The notes: generated from the letters alone by a model not told the origin. A DNA stretch of 64,000 bases from Lentisphaeria bacterium (GCA_022009855.1 CP091727.1:1612001-1676000); one strand, 5' to 3'; counted from the stretch's first letter, positions 48,585 to 58,659 are shown. Translations and numbers: made by a program.

Positions 48585-48623
48585 TAAGAAGTCAGAAAAT
48601 AATTCATGAAAATCTGTTATCAT

Positions 48624-48999
48624 GTTTTGCACGTCTCCTTCAACTGGAAACTTTTTATTGAAAGATTTTTGTAAAAGTCATTAAGTTACTATATCCCATT
48701 GTTTGCGGGTTACAAGTTCCGAAATTAGTTTTAGTTGGTAGCAAAGCCGAATTAAAGTAAAGCATATAATTGTTCCTATACTGGCGAAAACAGCATTTTA
48801 TTATGGAACTATGCCCGAGCCCTGACTTCTCTTAGCTAACTCCCCTGCAGGAAAGCTACGGACTATTTGGGGACAGAGGCGAATCGCCTTCATAATGCGT
48901 TCGAGATCGTTATTTGTCCGCAATCTGCACAGCCGTTCAATGAGTTCCATGGCGAGATAGGGATTGGGGATTTTTTGAAGGAGGAAATAGGCAAAAATA
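48624..48999. other. Mostly empty stretch with a doubtful minus-strand ORF
   Basis: A minus-strand frame to 48801 encodes AMELIERLCRLRTNNDLERI and could be the tail of a decayed gene; no start or family is evident. 48624-48800 is AT-rich with nothing recognised. Confidence 0.3.
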
Positions 49000-49035
49000 A
49001 ATGCCGTCTGGCGACCATGTCTGCCAGACGGCATT
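49000..49035 (-). terminator. Terminator hairpin, second copy
   Basis: AATGCCGTCTGGC (49000-49012) pairs with GCCAGACGGCATT (49023-49035); on the minus strand TTTATTTTTG follows. It ends the recombinase operon. Same hairpin and flanks as 25485-25520 with one compensatory pair change. Confidence 0.65.
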
Positions 49036-49123
49036 TCTCTTCATAATGACGAGCCGGAGCTCATAGACTTTGCTTTTCGGGGGATCAGCAAGGCAATCTG
49101 TTCGGGGAATTGTGATTTCAGAA

Positions 49124-49503
49124 TTAATTGTGAAACATCTTTTCCTGTTCCGCCCATGAGTCGGGGAAACTCCGACGGCAACTATCCAGGGAAAGGTCAA
49201 GTTCGCCGGAGAGGAGTTTATGAATGATCTTAGGGGAAAGGAGTGTCAGGCGAATCGTCCGGGAAATCAGTCCTGAATCAACTCCGACGGTTGCAGCCAG
49301 ATCTTTGATGTTGGAAAATTTTCCTTCATCAATCATTTTCTGCCAGCGGAAAGCCCGGGCGAGAGCCAGCTGAATTGGAGTATATTCTACATGTTCACTG
49401 TCGGGGGTAAAATTCTCGTTCTGCCACCGGCGATTTTGAAAATCAACGGGATCGTCACCCGGACATTCCCGTTTTCCAGAACTTCAATCTGTTTCTTCTC
49501 CAT
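49124..49503 (-). CDS. Recombinase-associated small HTH protein (one frameshift)
   Basis: About 126 aa: KQIEVLENGNVRVTIPLIF, then after a one-base shift near 49400 YTPIQLALARAFRWQKMIDEG and an HTH segment DLAATVGVDSGLISRTIRLT LLSP. This small ORF type commonly follows large serine recombinases in phages with DUF2924. It overlaps the recombinase stop by 20 bases. Perhaps a directionality or regulatory factor; not proven. Confidence 0.6.
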
Positions 49504-50770
49504 TCGCGATTTCCTTCATAAGAGTTTTGATACCTGAACTCTTGAATTCTACAGTGAGCTTGCCTTCGTGAACTTCGACCTTTTCCAGAAGAAGATGGAG
49601 AAGGCGGTTCATTTCACCGGGCGAGATCTCCTGCCAGAATATCTCTTTGAACAGTTCTGCGATTTTCTCTGCGGGAAGATTCAACACTTGCGCCAGTTTT
49701 ATCAGAATCGTCGGTGTCTGAAGCATTTTCATCACCTGTTCGCGAATGATTCGCTCCACTTCTCCTGCGGGGATCTGATGCACCGGGCAAGTCGATGTTG
49801 CCCGCTTAGAGTCCCGAGAACACAGATAATAAAAATAGCGCTTCCCATTCTTTCGTGTATAGGTCGGTTTCATCGTGCAATCACAGTGTCCGCACCGTAA
49901 AATTCCCTTTAACGGAGCAATGATTTCAGTCCTGGGCATATGGGCTGGTGCGGGATCATTCACTCTGAGAATTTCCCGAGTCCGATCCCAGACGTCCAGC
50001 TCAACAATCGCGTTTTGTTCCCCTTCGCAGATAGATCCTTTGTATTTGACCTGACCAATGTAGGTATGATTGTTCAGAATACGATAGATGTGCGGTTTAT
50101 CCCATACTTTCCCCTGCTTGGTTCGAATCCCGTCTTTGTTGAGTTCCTGGGCAATCAGTGCCGGAGACTGAACCTCGATGAATCGCTGAAAGATTCTTTG
50201 GATGACCCGCGCTTCTTCCGGTTCAACAACCAGCTTCTTGTTTTCCACGCGGTATCCCATTGGAACACTGCCGCCGACCCATTTGCCTTTCTTCCGGCTG
50301 GCGGACATCTTGTCGCGCACACGCTCGGTGATGACCTCCCGCTCATATTGCGCGAAGGTGATGAGAATGTTGAGCATCATTCGCCCGGCGCTGGTGGCGG
50401 TATTGATTTCCTGCGTCACCGCGACGAACTGTGTGCCCCATTCGTCAAATTTCTTGGAGAGGTCTGCAAAATCACAGATGGATCGGGAGAGTCGGTCGAT
50501 CTTGTAAACCACGATGATGTCGACCAGCCCGGCTTCACAGTCGGCAAGGAGCTGCTGAAGCGCAGGGCGTTTCATATTGCCGCCGGAATATCCTCCGTCG
50601 TCATAACGAGTCGGGAGGCAGACCCATCCGTTGGCTTTCTGGCTGGCGATATAGGCTTCGCCAGCCTCCCGTTGAGCGTCCAGACTGTTGAATTCCTGAT
50701 CCAGTCCTTCCTCAACGGACTTGCGTGTGTAAATCGCGCATCTCTTCTTTGGAATCGTTTGCATCTCCAT
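49484..50770 (-). CDS. Large serine recombinase (integrase/resolvase type)
   Basis: 428 aa, intact. Resolvase N-terminus RCAIYTRKSVEEGLDQEFNS with the nucleophile Ser, then VVYKIDRLSRS and AQYEREVITERV. A recombinase domain (GYRVENKKLVVEPEEARVI, RILNNHTYIGQVKYKG) and a zinc ribbon (LRCGHCDCTMKPTY ... C) follow, with a C-terminal coiled coil. Should integrate/excise the phage-like element. Start at the ATG overlapping the DUF2924 stop. Confidence 0.9.
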   Translation of the reverse strand: MEMQTIPKKRCAIYTRKSVEEGLDQEFNSLDAQREAGEAYIASQKANGWVCLPTRYDDGGYSGGNMKRPALQQLLADCEAGLVDIIVVYKIDRLSRSICDFADLSKKFDEWGTQFVAVTQEINTATSAGRMMLNILITFAQYEREVITERVRDKMSASRKKGKWVGGSVPMGYRVENKKLVVEPEEARVIQRIFQRFIEVQSPALIAQELNKDGIRTKQGKVWDKPHIYRILNNHTYIGQVKYKGSICEGEQNAIVELDVWDRTREILRVNDPAPAHMPRTEIIAPLKGILRCGHCDCTMKPTYTRKNGKRYFYYLCSRDSKRATSTCPVHQIPAGEVERIIREQVMKMLQTPTILIKLAQVLNLPAEKIAELFKEIFWQEISPGEMNRLLHLLLEKVEVHEGKLTVEFKSSGIKTLMKEIANGEETD

Positions 50771-51202
50771 CACTTCACCCCGAAAAAGAGTTTGCCGTTC
50801 CAGCGAGTCCCGGTAATTTCGCGGGCGATGGCGGATAGCGATTGATAGACCGTTCCGTCATATTCGAATTTTCCATTCCCGAGAGCCGTCACTTCATATT
50901 TTTTACCTTTCCAGACCCTCTGGTAGCGAGTTCCGCACACATGGGAAACTCCATTTTTTCCATACCGGAGATTTGCCTGGGGATCGCCGTCTGCAATCTG
51001 CTCAAGAAGTTGCCGGTCCGCTTCGGAGAGTCCGCCGTAATAAATCTCTTGAATCCGGCAGGCAAGACGGCGGCGCAGGTTTGCAATATTGGTCTGCCCC
51101 GGTTCAAAGCCAAAGAGGTCACAGAATTTTTTCCCGAAGTTCTGCCTGATTCATCAGATCCAGCAACTCCAGCTGCCGTTTTACCTCAGATTCATTCATC
51201 AT
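50770..51202 (-). CDS. DUF2924 protein (one frameshift)
   Basis: About 143 aa when T6 at 51127-51132 is read as five: ELREKFCDLFGFEPGQTNIA, LRRRLACRIQEIYYGGLSE and a C-terminal YQSLSAIAREITGTRWNGKL. DUF2924 proteins regularly sit beside serine recombinases in prophages. The stop overlaps the recombinase start. Confidence 0.75.
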
Positions 51203-51342
51203 GCCGTAACCCCTTTGCTTTTCTCTATATACAAGCATTTATCCCTGCGTTTATCCAGTTCTTTAGCCTTGATTCTGCGAAGAACTGCGGCAATCAGATC
51301 GATCGCCTGACGAATATTTTCGGGAAGTTCCCGTTTATCCAT
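51199..51342 (-). CDS. Small basic protein, 47 aa
   Basis: MDKRELPENIRQAIDLIAAV then a Lys/Arg-rich helix. It overlaps the terminase end by eight bases and the DUF2924 start by four, so it fits the operon although short and unrecognised. Confidence 0.45.
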   Translation of the reverse strand: MDKRELPENIRQAIDLIAAVLRRIKAKELDKRRDKCLYIEKSKGVTA

Positions 51343-53657
51343 TTTTCTGTCTCCTGAGTTCGGAAAGTTTGAGTCTGCCATTCGGGGGAATCCCGCCAAG
51401 GCGTTTGTCGGAAAGGCGGATCATCGGCTTGCGGTCGAGCTTCGCGGGAAGCGTCTCGGGCAGAGACGCGCCAAGCATGGATCCGCAGACCGCACAGCCC
51501 GCGACACAGTCCAGAAAGTGGTTGTCGTGCGACTGCGGTTTGAGTTTCCACTCGTCGACCGTGCGGCCGCGCCCCTGTGTTTTGACGCAGTACTCGGCGG
51601 TCAGATGCTCCGCGAAGAGCTGATGAGCGCCGGGGATCCGTCCGTAGAGCGTGAGCGACCCCTTGTCGCCGACGGGAACCGCGAGCCGCGCGTGAATAAA
51701 ACTCTTCCAGTAGTTCGTGTCGTATATGACATGCCGAATCGCCCGTTTCCCGGCGACATTCGGAATCATCCAGTTGAATCCGAGCCGGTCGCCCTGCTGT
51801 TTGCGGTATTCGGTCATGGGTTTCGAGGATGCTCCGACGTATCTGCCATGCGACGGCAGGATCACTCCGGCGTGGGAACTCTGACGGCAGAACTGATAGA
51901 CGACATCGGTTGACTGTCCCCAGTTCGCATCCACAAGGGCACGCTCGATTTTCAGGACAGCCCCGTCCTCGCGCTCCCACTCGCGACCGAGGCATTCATC
52001 GGTCAGCGCGGACAACGCGGCGTACAGGGCCCCCTCGAAGCCCGCTTTCGGGAAGAGTGTCTGAATGCTCGGATTCGCATCGGCAAGCGAATACTCATGT
52101 CGGTGCTGATCCGGCCATGAGCCGTAGTCGATGACCGCGCCGGTGAAGTCCTCCGCCCATGCGATCACCACATAGAAAAGCAGCGCTTTCTGGACGTCGA
52201 CAAACATCGTAAGACGATCGCATTTCAGCGGGACGCGCCGTCGGGCAAGTCCGTTGATCTTTGCACAGATCCCGTCCACGGAAAGAAGCGGAGTCATCCG
52301 CCGTGTCATCCGGGAGCGGGTCGTTCTGATATTCGCTCATGAAGGCGGTTTCGTCCTGAAACTTCAGGTTCATCGCGTGTTGAAGCGCCGATACTTCATC
52401 GTGATTGAAGCGGGCTTCCCAGCTCACTTCCGCTCCGGCGTCCATCGCTTCCCGGTTCGCCAGATAAAATTCCGTCGCCTTCTGGAAATTGCCCTCCGTG
52501 CGCAGAGCTTCCGCCCGGATCTCGGCGTATTCCTCCCACAGTTTCATATTTGTGGGGAAGCTATAGACCATTCGGGTCTTTTCGCCGTTCCAGTCCGGAT
52601 GTGTGTTTCGGTTGAGGATGATGTCGGCCATGTCACCCGGACGGATGATCGTGCAGGGCATGATCCCGGAGATTTTCTGCCCCGGACCGGCAAGTCCCAG
52701 GATGTCTCCGGCAAGCACACGAACCCGCTTGCGTGTCTGTTCCAGCGATCCGGCGGATTCCGAGGTCTGCGGATCGTCGATGACAACCAGACTCGGCCGC
52801 ACGTTCCGGCCGTCGCTCCGCTTGAACTTCATACCACGGATACGTCCGGTGATGCCGGCAACTCGGACGATGATTCCGGAAGCCCTGCTTCCTTCGACGG
52901 TCGGCAGAACGATCTCGTTGCTTGTCCAGGTGATGCGGGTGCGCTCGCCCTTGTAGAGCTGTCCGGCACAGCGGTTCGCGATCCCCTCCAACTGTGCCAC
53001 CGGATAGCACACCTCCGGAAAGTCTTCGGCGAGACGCTCGTTGACTTCCAGCTCGGTCTTCAACGAATCCAGAAGCTCCAAAGCCGCTGATTCAGTCGCG
53101 CCGATCAATACCACAAACTCGCGATGACCGTAGAGCATCGACCAGAGCGCCGCGCTTTCCGTGATTGTCGTCTTCCCGGAACCGCGCGGGAGCGCCAGCG
53201 CAAAGAGTCCGCCTCGCAGAACCGCCGTTTCAATCTTCTCAATCACCTTCAGATGATCCGGCGACCATGCAAGAGCATAGGTCTCCGGGAAATAGCTCTC
53301 ACAGAAAAGCTGGAAATTGCGTTCGCACGCGGCTTTCCTGTCGGGATTCACGACCTCCGGGAGCGGGCCGATGTCGCGTCCGGCGAGCGACTGTTCCGCC
53401 TGACGGTCGCGCTCGGCGTTGCGCCGGTCCTCATAGCTGCGCGCGCCGGACGTCTCCTCCGGTGTGTGTTTCCGGTCGAACATCCAGGCAATGTATTTCA
53501 GGAGGTTGATGTTGCGCGGATTCTCGGAGGAGCCGATCCGGAAGCCGACGCGGTTGAACTCGCGGTAAAGCCGCGCCTGCGGCAGGACAAATCCGAACGA
53601 CGTGGAGTTCAGAAGCCGCGCGACGTCCACCACGCGCATGTTACTCGGATTGATCAT
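51335..53657 (-). CDS. Phage terminase large subunit, GpA-like (one frameshift)
   Basis: About 773 aa. ATPase domain: Walker A ALPRGSGKTTITES near residue 165 and Walker B PSLVVIDDPQTSES near 310. Nuclease domain after the shift (near 52290): ALLFYVVIAWAEDF, ERALVDANWGQSTDVV and SHDNHFLDC. Packages DNA into proheads. A GGGGG-rich site lies before the start MINPSNM; the leader before it is a conserved, foldable repeat (53658-53778). Upstream is a small terminase-like gene. Confidence 0.85.
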
Positions 53658-53778
53658 AGAATCCCCCCAAAGTTGCCACCCCTCGGCCACGGGCCTCGGG
53701 TCCGCTTCGCGGCTTCGGGTACTTTGCGGGAACCCCGGCTCTCCGATATTCCGTGCGGCTTCGCCGTACTCATATCTG
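53658..53778 (-). ncRNA. Foldable leader repeat, terminase copy
   Basis: Read on the minus strand it begins near TACGGCGAAGCCGCACGG and ends GTGGCAACTTTGGGG just before the terminase ATG. It aligns over its whole length with 54122-54245 on the other strand. CCGAGGCC-CGT-GGCCGAGG forms a hairpin in both. Candidate structured 5' leader. Confidence 0.45.
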
Positions 53779-53793
53779 CGAGTAAGGTATTTT

Positions 53794-53991
53794 TTACAAC
53801 TCATCGTCTTCCTCCTTCGCCAGCCAGGCGGCATATTCAATCAGGTTGATCGTGCCGTCCGGATTCCGCGGCGCACCGGAAGCAAGATCTGCGGCAATCA
53901 TCTCCGGAGAAGCGGTCCGGGATCCGGCCTGTTTCAGCAATCTAACCAGCACTTCAGGCTGCAATGCAGTGATTTTCAAAGAATTATCCAT
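53794..53991 (-). CDS. Small terminase-associated protein, 65 aa
   Basis: Helical, with MDNSLKITALQPEVLVRLLK and NLIEYAAWLAKEEDDEL. Position directly before the large terminase gene suggests a terminase small-subunit-like DNA binder; no motif proves it. Confidence 0.5.
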   Translation of the reverse strand: MDNSLKITALQPEVLVRLLKQAGSRTASPEMIAADLASGAPRNPDGTINLIEYAAWLAKEEDDEL

Positions 53992-54121
53992 CTATTTTGC
54001 CTTTATTTTCAGATTGCGACTGGATAAGTGGCGCAAATCATGGTTGTATATGCACCAGCGAAGCAAAGAAGTCGCAAGTCAAACAATATCAAAAATTAAC
54101 AAGTCTTCTCTCGAAGGTGCG

Positions 54122-54245
54122 AGTACGGCGGAGCCGCACGGAACACCGGAGAGCGGGGACCCCGAAAGTAGCGGTCCTGCAGTGCAGGGCCCCGAGGCCC
54201 GTGGCCGAAGGGGAAGCAACTTTTGGGGAGCACAAGGAGGTAAGT
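54122..54245 (+). ncRNA. Foldable leader repeat, HARE-HTH copy
   Basis: Plus-strand copy of the terminase leader: TACGGCGGAGCCGCACGG, CCGAGGCCCGTGGCCGA and GCAACTTTTGGGG are kept, intervening bases differ. It ends at AAGGAGG before the ATG at 54246. Confidence 0.45.
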
Positions 54246-54821
54246 ATGTGCGACACGAGCAACATCACAGTCGGAACCATCGTCATGGTGAAAGTCGGAC
54301 GCAATGAGATCGAGGTTGTCGTAACCGAGATCACCGCGAACGGCTGGAAAGTCAAAAAGGTCGGCAGCAACCGCGAGTTCATCGTCACCAGAATCGAACG
54401 GGTCATCGCCGAACCGGGAGCGCTGGAGGCGGTCCCGGCAACGGAACCGGAGACGGAAGCAGTCGATGCGGAGATCCCGTCGGAAGCGGCTCCCGCAACG
54501 GAACCGGAGGCGGAATCCGCTGCGCCGGAAGCGGAAGAGGAAGTGGATACGCCCAATCCCGCGCCGGAATCCGGCGGATCGCCGGAGAAAAAGCTCTCAC
54601 TCCTGAATGCGGCTCTGCAGGTTCTCAAGCGCAGCCGGACGCCGCTCAACACGAAAGAGATCCTCGCACAAGTCATCGAAGAAGGTCTCTGGAGCCCGAA
54701 TGGAGCAAAGACTCCGGAGCAGAGCCTTTACTCCGCCTTCTTCCGCGAGATCAAGGAGAAGGAGACGCCGCGCGTCCGCAAGAGTGCCGCCCGCCGGGGC
54801 GCATTTGAGTTCAATAGTTGA
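54246..54821 (+). CDS. HARE-HTH domain protein
   Basis: 191 aa, intact. Residues 1-60 form a small beta barrel-like start (GTIVMVKVGRNEIEVVVTEI), 60-115 are a Pro/Glu/Ala-rich linker, and 116-191 are a HARE-HTH (HB1/ASXL) domain: SLLNAALQVLKRSRTPLNTK then WSPNGAKTPEQSLYSAFFRE. The domain is linked with DNA modification or restriction; the ParB-methylase gene lies 1 kb away on the other strand. AAGGAGG precedes the ATG. Confidence 0.8.
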   Translation: MCDTSNITVGTIVMVKVGRNEIEVVVTEITANGWKVKKVGSNREFIVTRIERVIAEPGALEAVPATEPETEAVDAEIPSEAAPATEPEAESAAPEAEEEVDTPNPAPESGGSPEKKLSLLNAALQVLKRSRTPLNTKEILAQVIEEGLWSPNGAKTPEQSLYSAFFREIKEKETPRVRKSAARRGAFEFNS

Positions 54822-55047
54822 TCACAGAATCAGGCGATGGTACTGTTTAGCTGTTATTGCATCAGATCCTACACAGAGTTCTGCTTTTTCAGCAAAACAG
54901 CTAAACAATACTTCCAAACCTCTTTCCCTTACCGTTCTTTAACTATTTTCAATTTCACTTTGATATTCTTCTGGTAATCGTCAGGCTCCATGCTATTTTA
55001 CTTTTTGTGTTTATTCCATAACATGAGGAATGGAAAGAGAGTACTCC

Positions 55048-55656
55048 ATGGAAAACAACTTGCATTCAATATGCTGTAACTTGATCCGACGCGGATTTGA
55101 CGCCGTTGCCTGCAATAATGCCAAAGAGGCTTTAGAATTCATTGTTACCAGATTTCCTGTCAACAAAAAAATGCTCATTGGCATGGGAAATTCTTTAACA
55201 CTGGAAACATTGAATATTAAAAACGAATGGCATTCTCAGGTTTCAGCCATCTATCAGCACACTCCAACAAGTTCGCATGATGAAACTCGGAAAGCTCTTA
55301 CTGCTGATGTATATCTGACTTCCGCCAATGCGATTACTCGAGATGGACTTATCGTAAATATTGACGGAACCGGTAATCGTACTGCAGCGACCTGTTATGG
55401 ACCGCAGCAGATAATTTTTGTCATTGGCAGAAATAAAATTACCGCAGATTTGCCGGAAGCAATCTATCGTGCACGAAATGTCGCAGCAGTACAAAACGCC
55501 AGGCGGTATAATCGAAAAACACCATGCAGCATAACAGGGAAATGTGAAGATTGTTTGTCGCCAGAATGCATATGCAGTGTAATGACCATCCATCGCAGGA
55601 AGCCATTGGGAGTTCAGGCAATTGTCATTCTTGTCAACGAGGATATGGGCTTGTAG
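55048..55656 (+). CDS. LUD-domain (LutC/YkgG-like) protein
   Basis: 202 aa, intact. LUD features: RRGFDAVACNNAKEALEFI, MLIGMGNSLTLETL, VYLTSANAITRDGLIVNIDG and GPQQIIFVIGRNKI, ending with a Cys cluster (CSITGKCEDCLSPECIC) that may bind iron-sulfur. Family members act in lactate use or unknown redox roles. It is oriented against the surrounding phage genes, so it looks like carried cargo. I prefer the second ATG for ribosome-site spacing. Confidence 0.75.
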   Translation: MENNLHSICCNLIRRGFDAVACNNAKEALEFIVTRFPVNKKMLIGMGNSLTLETLNIKNEWHSQVSAIYQHTPTSSHDETRKALTADVYLTSANAITRDGLIVNIDGTGNRTAATCYGPQQIIFVIGRNKITADLPEAIYRARNVAAVQNARRYNRKTPCSITGKCEDCLSPECICSVMTIHRRKPLGVQAIVILVNEDMGL

Positions 55657-55718
55657 CGCTTGCAAACATTATATTATCGTTGCTAGATCGAGTGGCTGAA
55701 ATTTTCCAACCGGCAATA

Positions 55719-56954
55719 TCATGAGCATGATATTACCGGAGTAAGCGCCTGCCAGTCACACCCCTCGCCATGGACGAACTCCGCCCAGCGGCGGCGGATC
55801 ACATCCACATATTTCGGATCAAACTCCATCGTGCAGTTGACGCGGTTCGTCTGCTCGCAGGCGATCAGCGTGCTGCCCGAGCCGCCAAACAGATCCAGCA
55901 CAGTCTCGCCCGCTTTCGAAGAGTTGAAAATCGCCTTGATCGCCAGCGTGGTCGGTTTCTGCGTCGGATGCACATATTCCCGCGTGTTGTCCCGTTTGAT
56001 GTCCCAGACCGTCGTCTGGCAGCGGTCGCCGAACCACTCGCAGTTCTCGCCCTCATGACAGCCGTAAAAGCACGGTTCGAACGCATAGTGGTAATCACTG
56101 TGTCCGAGGATCATTCCCTTGTTCCAGACAAGAACCTGCTTCGGTTTCAATCCGGCGTCCCGGATCGCCAGCTCAAACTGAACATGATTGCTTGTCGCAT
56201 ACCAGATGTAGAACGCCCGCTTTTCCCGGAGGCTCACTTTCAGATTTTTGAATGCGGCAAGCAGGAACTCCGAAAGTTTTTCCCCGCGCAGATCGTCGTT
56301 TTCAATGACCTCCCACAGTCGGCCGCCCGGATTGTTCACTCCGCGATAACTGACTCCATACGGAGGATCGGTGAAAACGAGATCCGCTTTCCCGCCGTTC
56401 ATGAGACGGGCGACGTCTTCCGCCCTGGTGGAATCGCCGCACATGAGCCGGTGCTTGCCGAGCTGATAGATCACCCCCGGCTGACTGACCGGCTCTTCCG
56501 GGACATCCGGGACGGCGTCGGCGTCCGTCTCTCCCTCGGCAACCACATTTTCTTCGGAACTCCCGTTCAGCAGACGGTCAAGCTCGTCGGTGTCGAAGCC
56601 GAGGAGCGACAGGTCAAAATCCTTTTCCTGCAAATCGCGCAGCTCGATCGGAAGCAGGTCGTAGTTCCACTCAGCGATCTCGCCGGTCTTGTTGTCCGCG
56701 ATCCGGTATGCCTGCACCTGTTCCGGCGTGAGGTTTTCCGCGATCACCACCGGAACTTCCGTGAGGCCGAGCTGTTTCGCCGCTTTCAGGCGGGTGTGGC
56801 CGATAACCACGACGAGATCCTTGTCCACGACAATCGGCTGCTGGAAACCGAACTCCTTGATCGAGTTGGCAACCGCCTCCACCGCGCCGTCGTTGAAGCG
56901 CGGGTTCTTCTCATACGGATGGATCTCCGAGAGTTTCATGTTGATGATCTGCAT
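55719..56954 (-). CDS. ParB-domain DNA methyltransferase
   Basis: 411 aa, intact. N-terminal ParB nuclease-like domain (EIHPYEKNPRFNDG, KDLVVVIGHTRLKAAKQLG), then an N4/N6 adenine or cytosine methylase: LVFTDPPYGVSYRG (catalytic D-P-P-Y) and VLDLFGGSGSTLIACEQTNR (AdoMet site), i.e. the beta-type motif order. Typical of phages, where it protects DNA or regulates genes. AAAGGA upstream of the start. Confidence 0.9.
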   Translation of the reverse strand: MQIINMKLSEIHPYEKNPRFNDGAVEAVANSIKEFGFQQPIVVDKDLVVVIGHTRLKAAKQLGLTEVPVVIAENLTPEQVQAYRIADNKTGEIAEWNYDLLPIELRDLQEKDFDLSLLGFDTDELDRLLNGSSEENVVAEGETDADAVPDVPEEPVSQPGVIYQLGKHRLMCGDSTRAEDVARLMNGGKADLVFTDPPYGVSYRGVNNPGGRLWEVIENDDLRGEKLSEFLLAAFKNLKVSLREKRAFYIWYATSNHVQFELAIRDAGLKPKQVLVWNKGMILGHSDYHYAFEPCFYGCHEGENCEWFGDRCQTTVWDIKRDNTREYVHPTQKPTTLAIKAIFNSSKAGETVLDLFGGSGSTLIACEQTNRVNCTMEFDPKYVDVIRRRWAEFVHGEGCDWQALTPVISCS

Positions 56955-57120
56955 CTTTTTCTGTCCTTTCTGTTAGTTGTTTGCAATTAAAGTCCTTTAA
57001 AACTTTATTTTTGTGGAACAAACTCTTTTTTTCCTTGTTTCATGCTTGAATTTTTCTAAAATCACGTTATTTTAGGAATGAAATCCAAAAAAACATGCGT
57101 TAAAATGGAGTTATCAGCAC

Positions 57121-58264
57121 ATGACTTATATTGCTCGCCATTTGGAGTCTGACATCAAAGCACGTCTTTTTTCCGGCAAGGCGATAATCGTGTACGGTCC
57201 GCGGCAGTGTGGAAAAACAACCATGCTGCGGCACATCACCGAAGAATGGTCAAATGATGTCCTCTGGTTGAATGGAGACAGCCCGGATACTCGTGATGAA
57301 CTTGAACGAGTAACCATCGCTCGTTGGAAGCTGATTCTCGGCAAGAAAAAAATTCTTGTTCTGGATGAAGCGCAACGAGTTTCGAATGTCGGACTCGCAT
57401 TGAAACTGCTTATCGATGAATTGCCTGAAATTCAAGTAATTGCATCTGGATCATCTTCTTTTGAACTGGCTGATAAAACATCAGAGCCTTTGACGGGCAG
57501 AAAATTTGAATATCGCCTTTTGCCATTTTCTTTTCATGAGTTGACTGAACATGATGGTCTTTTTAAACGAAAAGCAGGCCCTTGAGCAAAGACTCCTTTA
57601 TGGTGCGTATCCGGATATCGTAACTCATCCGGAAGATTCGGAGCGATTGTTGAGTGAATTGGTCAACAGCTATCTCTTTAAAGATATCTACGCGTTGGAA
57701 GGGCTGAAAAAAACAAAGATTCTCGACAATCTAGTTAAAGCTCTTGCCATGCAAATAGGTTCTGAAGTCAGCCTAAACGAACTTTCCGGGTTGACCGGTA
57801 CTGACAGAAAAACAGTTGAAAACTACATTGACCTCCTGGAAAAAAACTATGTTGTGTTTTCTCTTCCGGCTTTCAGCGGAAACATGCGCAACGAAATTAA
57901 AAAAGGCAGAAAAATTTATTTTTACGATCTCGGAGTCCGCAATGCGGTTATGGGGAATTTTTGCAGAATAGACTCACGAACTGACAAAGGCGGAATGTGG
58001 GAAAACTATTTGATCCTGGAGCGGCTTAAAAACACGTTGAATCAGCCATTTCAACCTCAACGTTTTTTCTGGCGCACCGCTGCGCCTCAGAGCAAGGAAA
58101 TTGATTATCTGGAGAAAACTTCCGATGCGCTGAGGGCATGGGAAATCAAAATAAATTCTACATCAAAGGCAAAAATTCCATTGTCATTCCGCAACGCTTA
58201 TCCTGACGCAATAAGTGAAATTCTAACCCCGGAAAATTACGACACGTTTTTACTACCGGACTGA
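57121..58264 (+). CDS. AAA-family ATPase with DUF4143 (one frameshift)
   Basis: About 381 aa: VYGPRQCGKTTMLRHI (P-loop), KILVLDEAQRVSNVG (Walker B), QVIASGSSSFEL, then after a shift near 57555 LNEKQALEQRLLYGAYPDIV, SGLTGTDRKTVENYIDLLE (winged-helix) and QSKEIDYLEKTSDALRAWEI KIN (nuclease-like core). A different lineage from the ATPase at 12614. Orientation against the phage genes suggests an inserted cargo gene with its own promoter. Confidence 0.75.
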
Positions 58265-58494
58265 TGCCCAACACAGCCCCGCTGTCGCGTTCGATTCCGA
58301 CCCGCTATACAGCCCCGGCGAACGTCCTGTCGCGCGCGTAAGGGGGCTGTCCGGGGGCGTGTCGGCGCGCTGTCGGAGTGAATCGCAAGTCGTTGAGAAT
58401 CAGCGAGCATAAAAAATTTTATCACCGGCAAGCAAGTCTGTTTATAATGCCGACTCCTTCCGCGCGCCCTCGAAAAATCCCTTTCAAGGGGGGG
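58265..58494. other. Gene-poor, GC-rich stretch
   Basis: Contains repeated CTGTCG and GTGTCGG-like words between 58270 and 58380. The minus-strand open frame over it looks like a shadow of this composition. No gene called. Confidence 0.35.
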
Positions 58495-58606
58495 AACCGT
58501 TGACTCTGGAATGTGTATAAGCCTCGCCGCCTCATTTTCGACCCCTCGAACTTTCTGTGCTTCTATGAGGCTGGAAATGCCCTTAAAATAAACGACGGAT
58601 TTTTCC
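58495..58606. repeat. Direct repeat, right copy
   Basis: Matches 1-112. Begins AACCGTTGACTCTGGAATGT and keeps the GCCTCAT/ATGAGGC pair. Confidence 0.85.
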
Positions 58607-58632
58607 GTCATTTCGACAAAAGTGACGGAAAA
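58601..58632 (-). terminator. Terminator-like hairpin
   Basis: TTTTCCGTCA (58601-58610) pairs with TGACGGAAAA (58623-58632). It follows the leftward gene ending at 58660. Confidence 0.45.
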
Positions 58633-58659
58633 GTGACGGAAGGCTCATAAGTGCATCGG

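Larger units (their letters stand above)
47157..48623 (-). pseudogene. DUF5677-like gene, interrupted by an IS5-family element
   Basis: Removing 47625-48584 and one TAA copy joins MITDFHELFSDFL with KKVHPEAEQKNIS in frame; AAGGAG precedes the start at 48623. The body (FVACDAMSIIADEILGDY, GRACQVYREIVCLAKHGF, ARWRTLYELAVIALFINE) fits the DUF5677 pattern. Two A/T-run shifts (near 47420 and 47370) are present. The 3' end runs into IS630 and is lost. Function unknown. Confidence 0.65.

Noticed and set aside
58237..58611. 124-codon minus-strand frame
   Set aside because: Covers a GC-rich repeat-word region and the non-coding direct repeat; no start signal or family.
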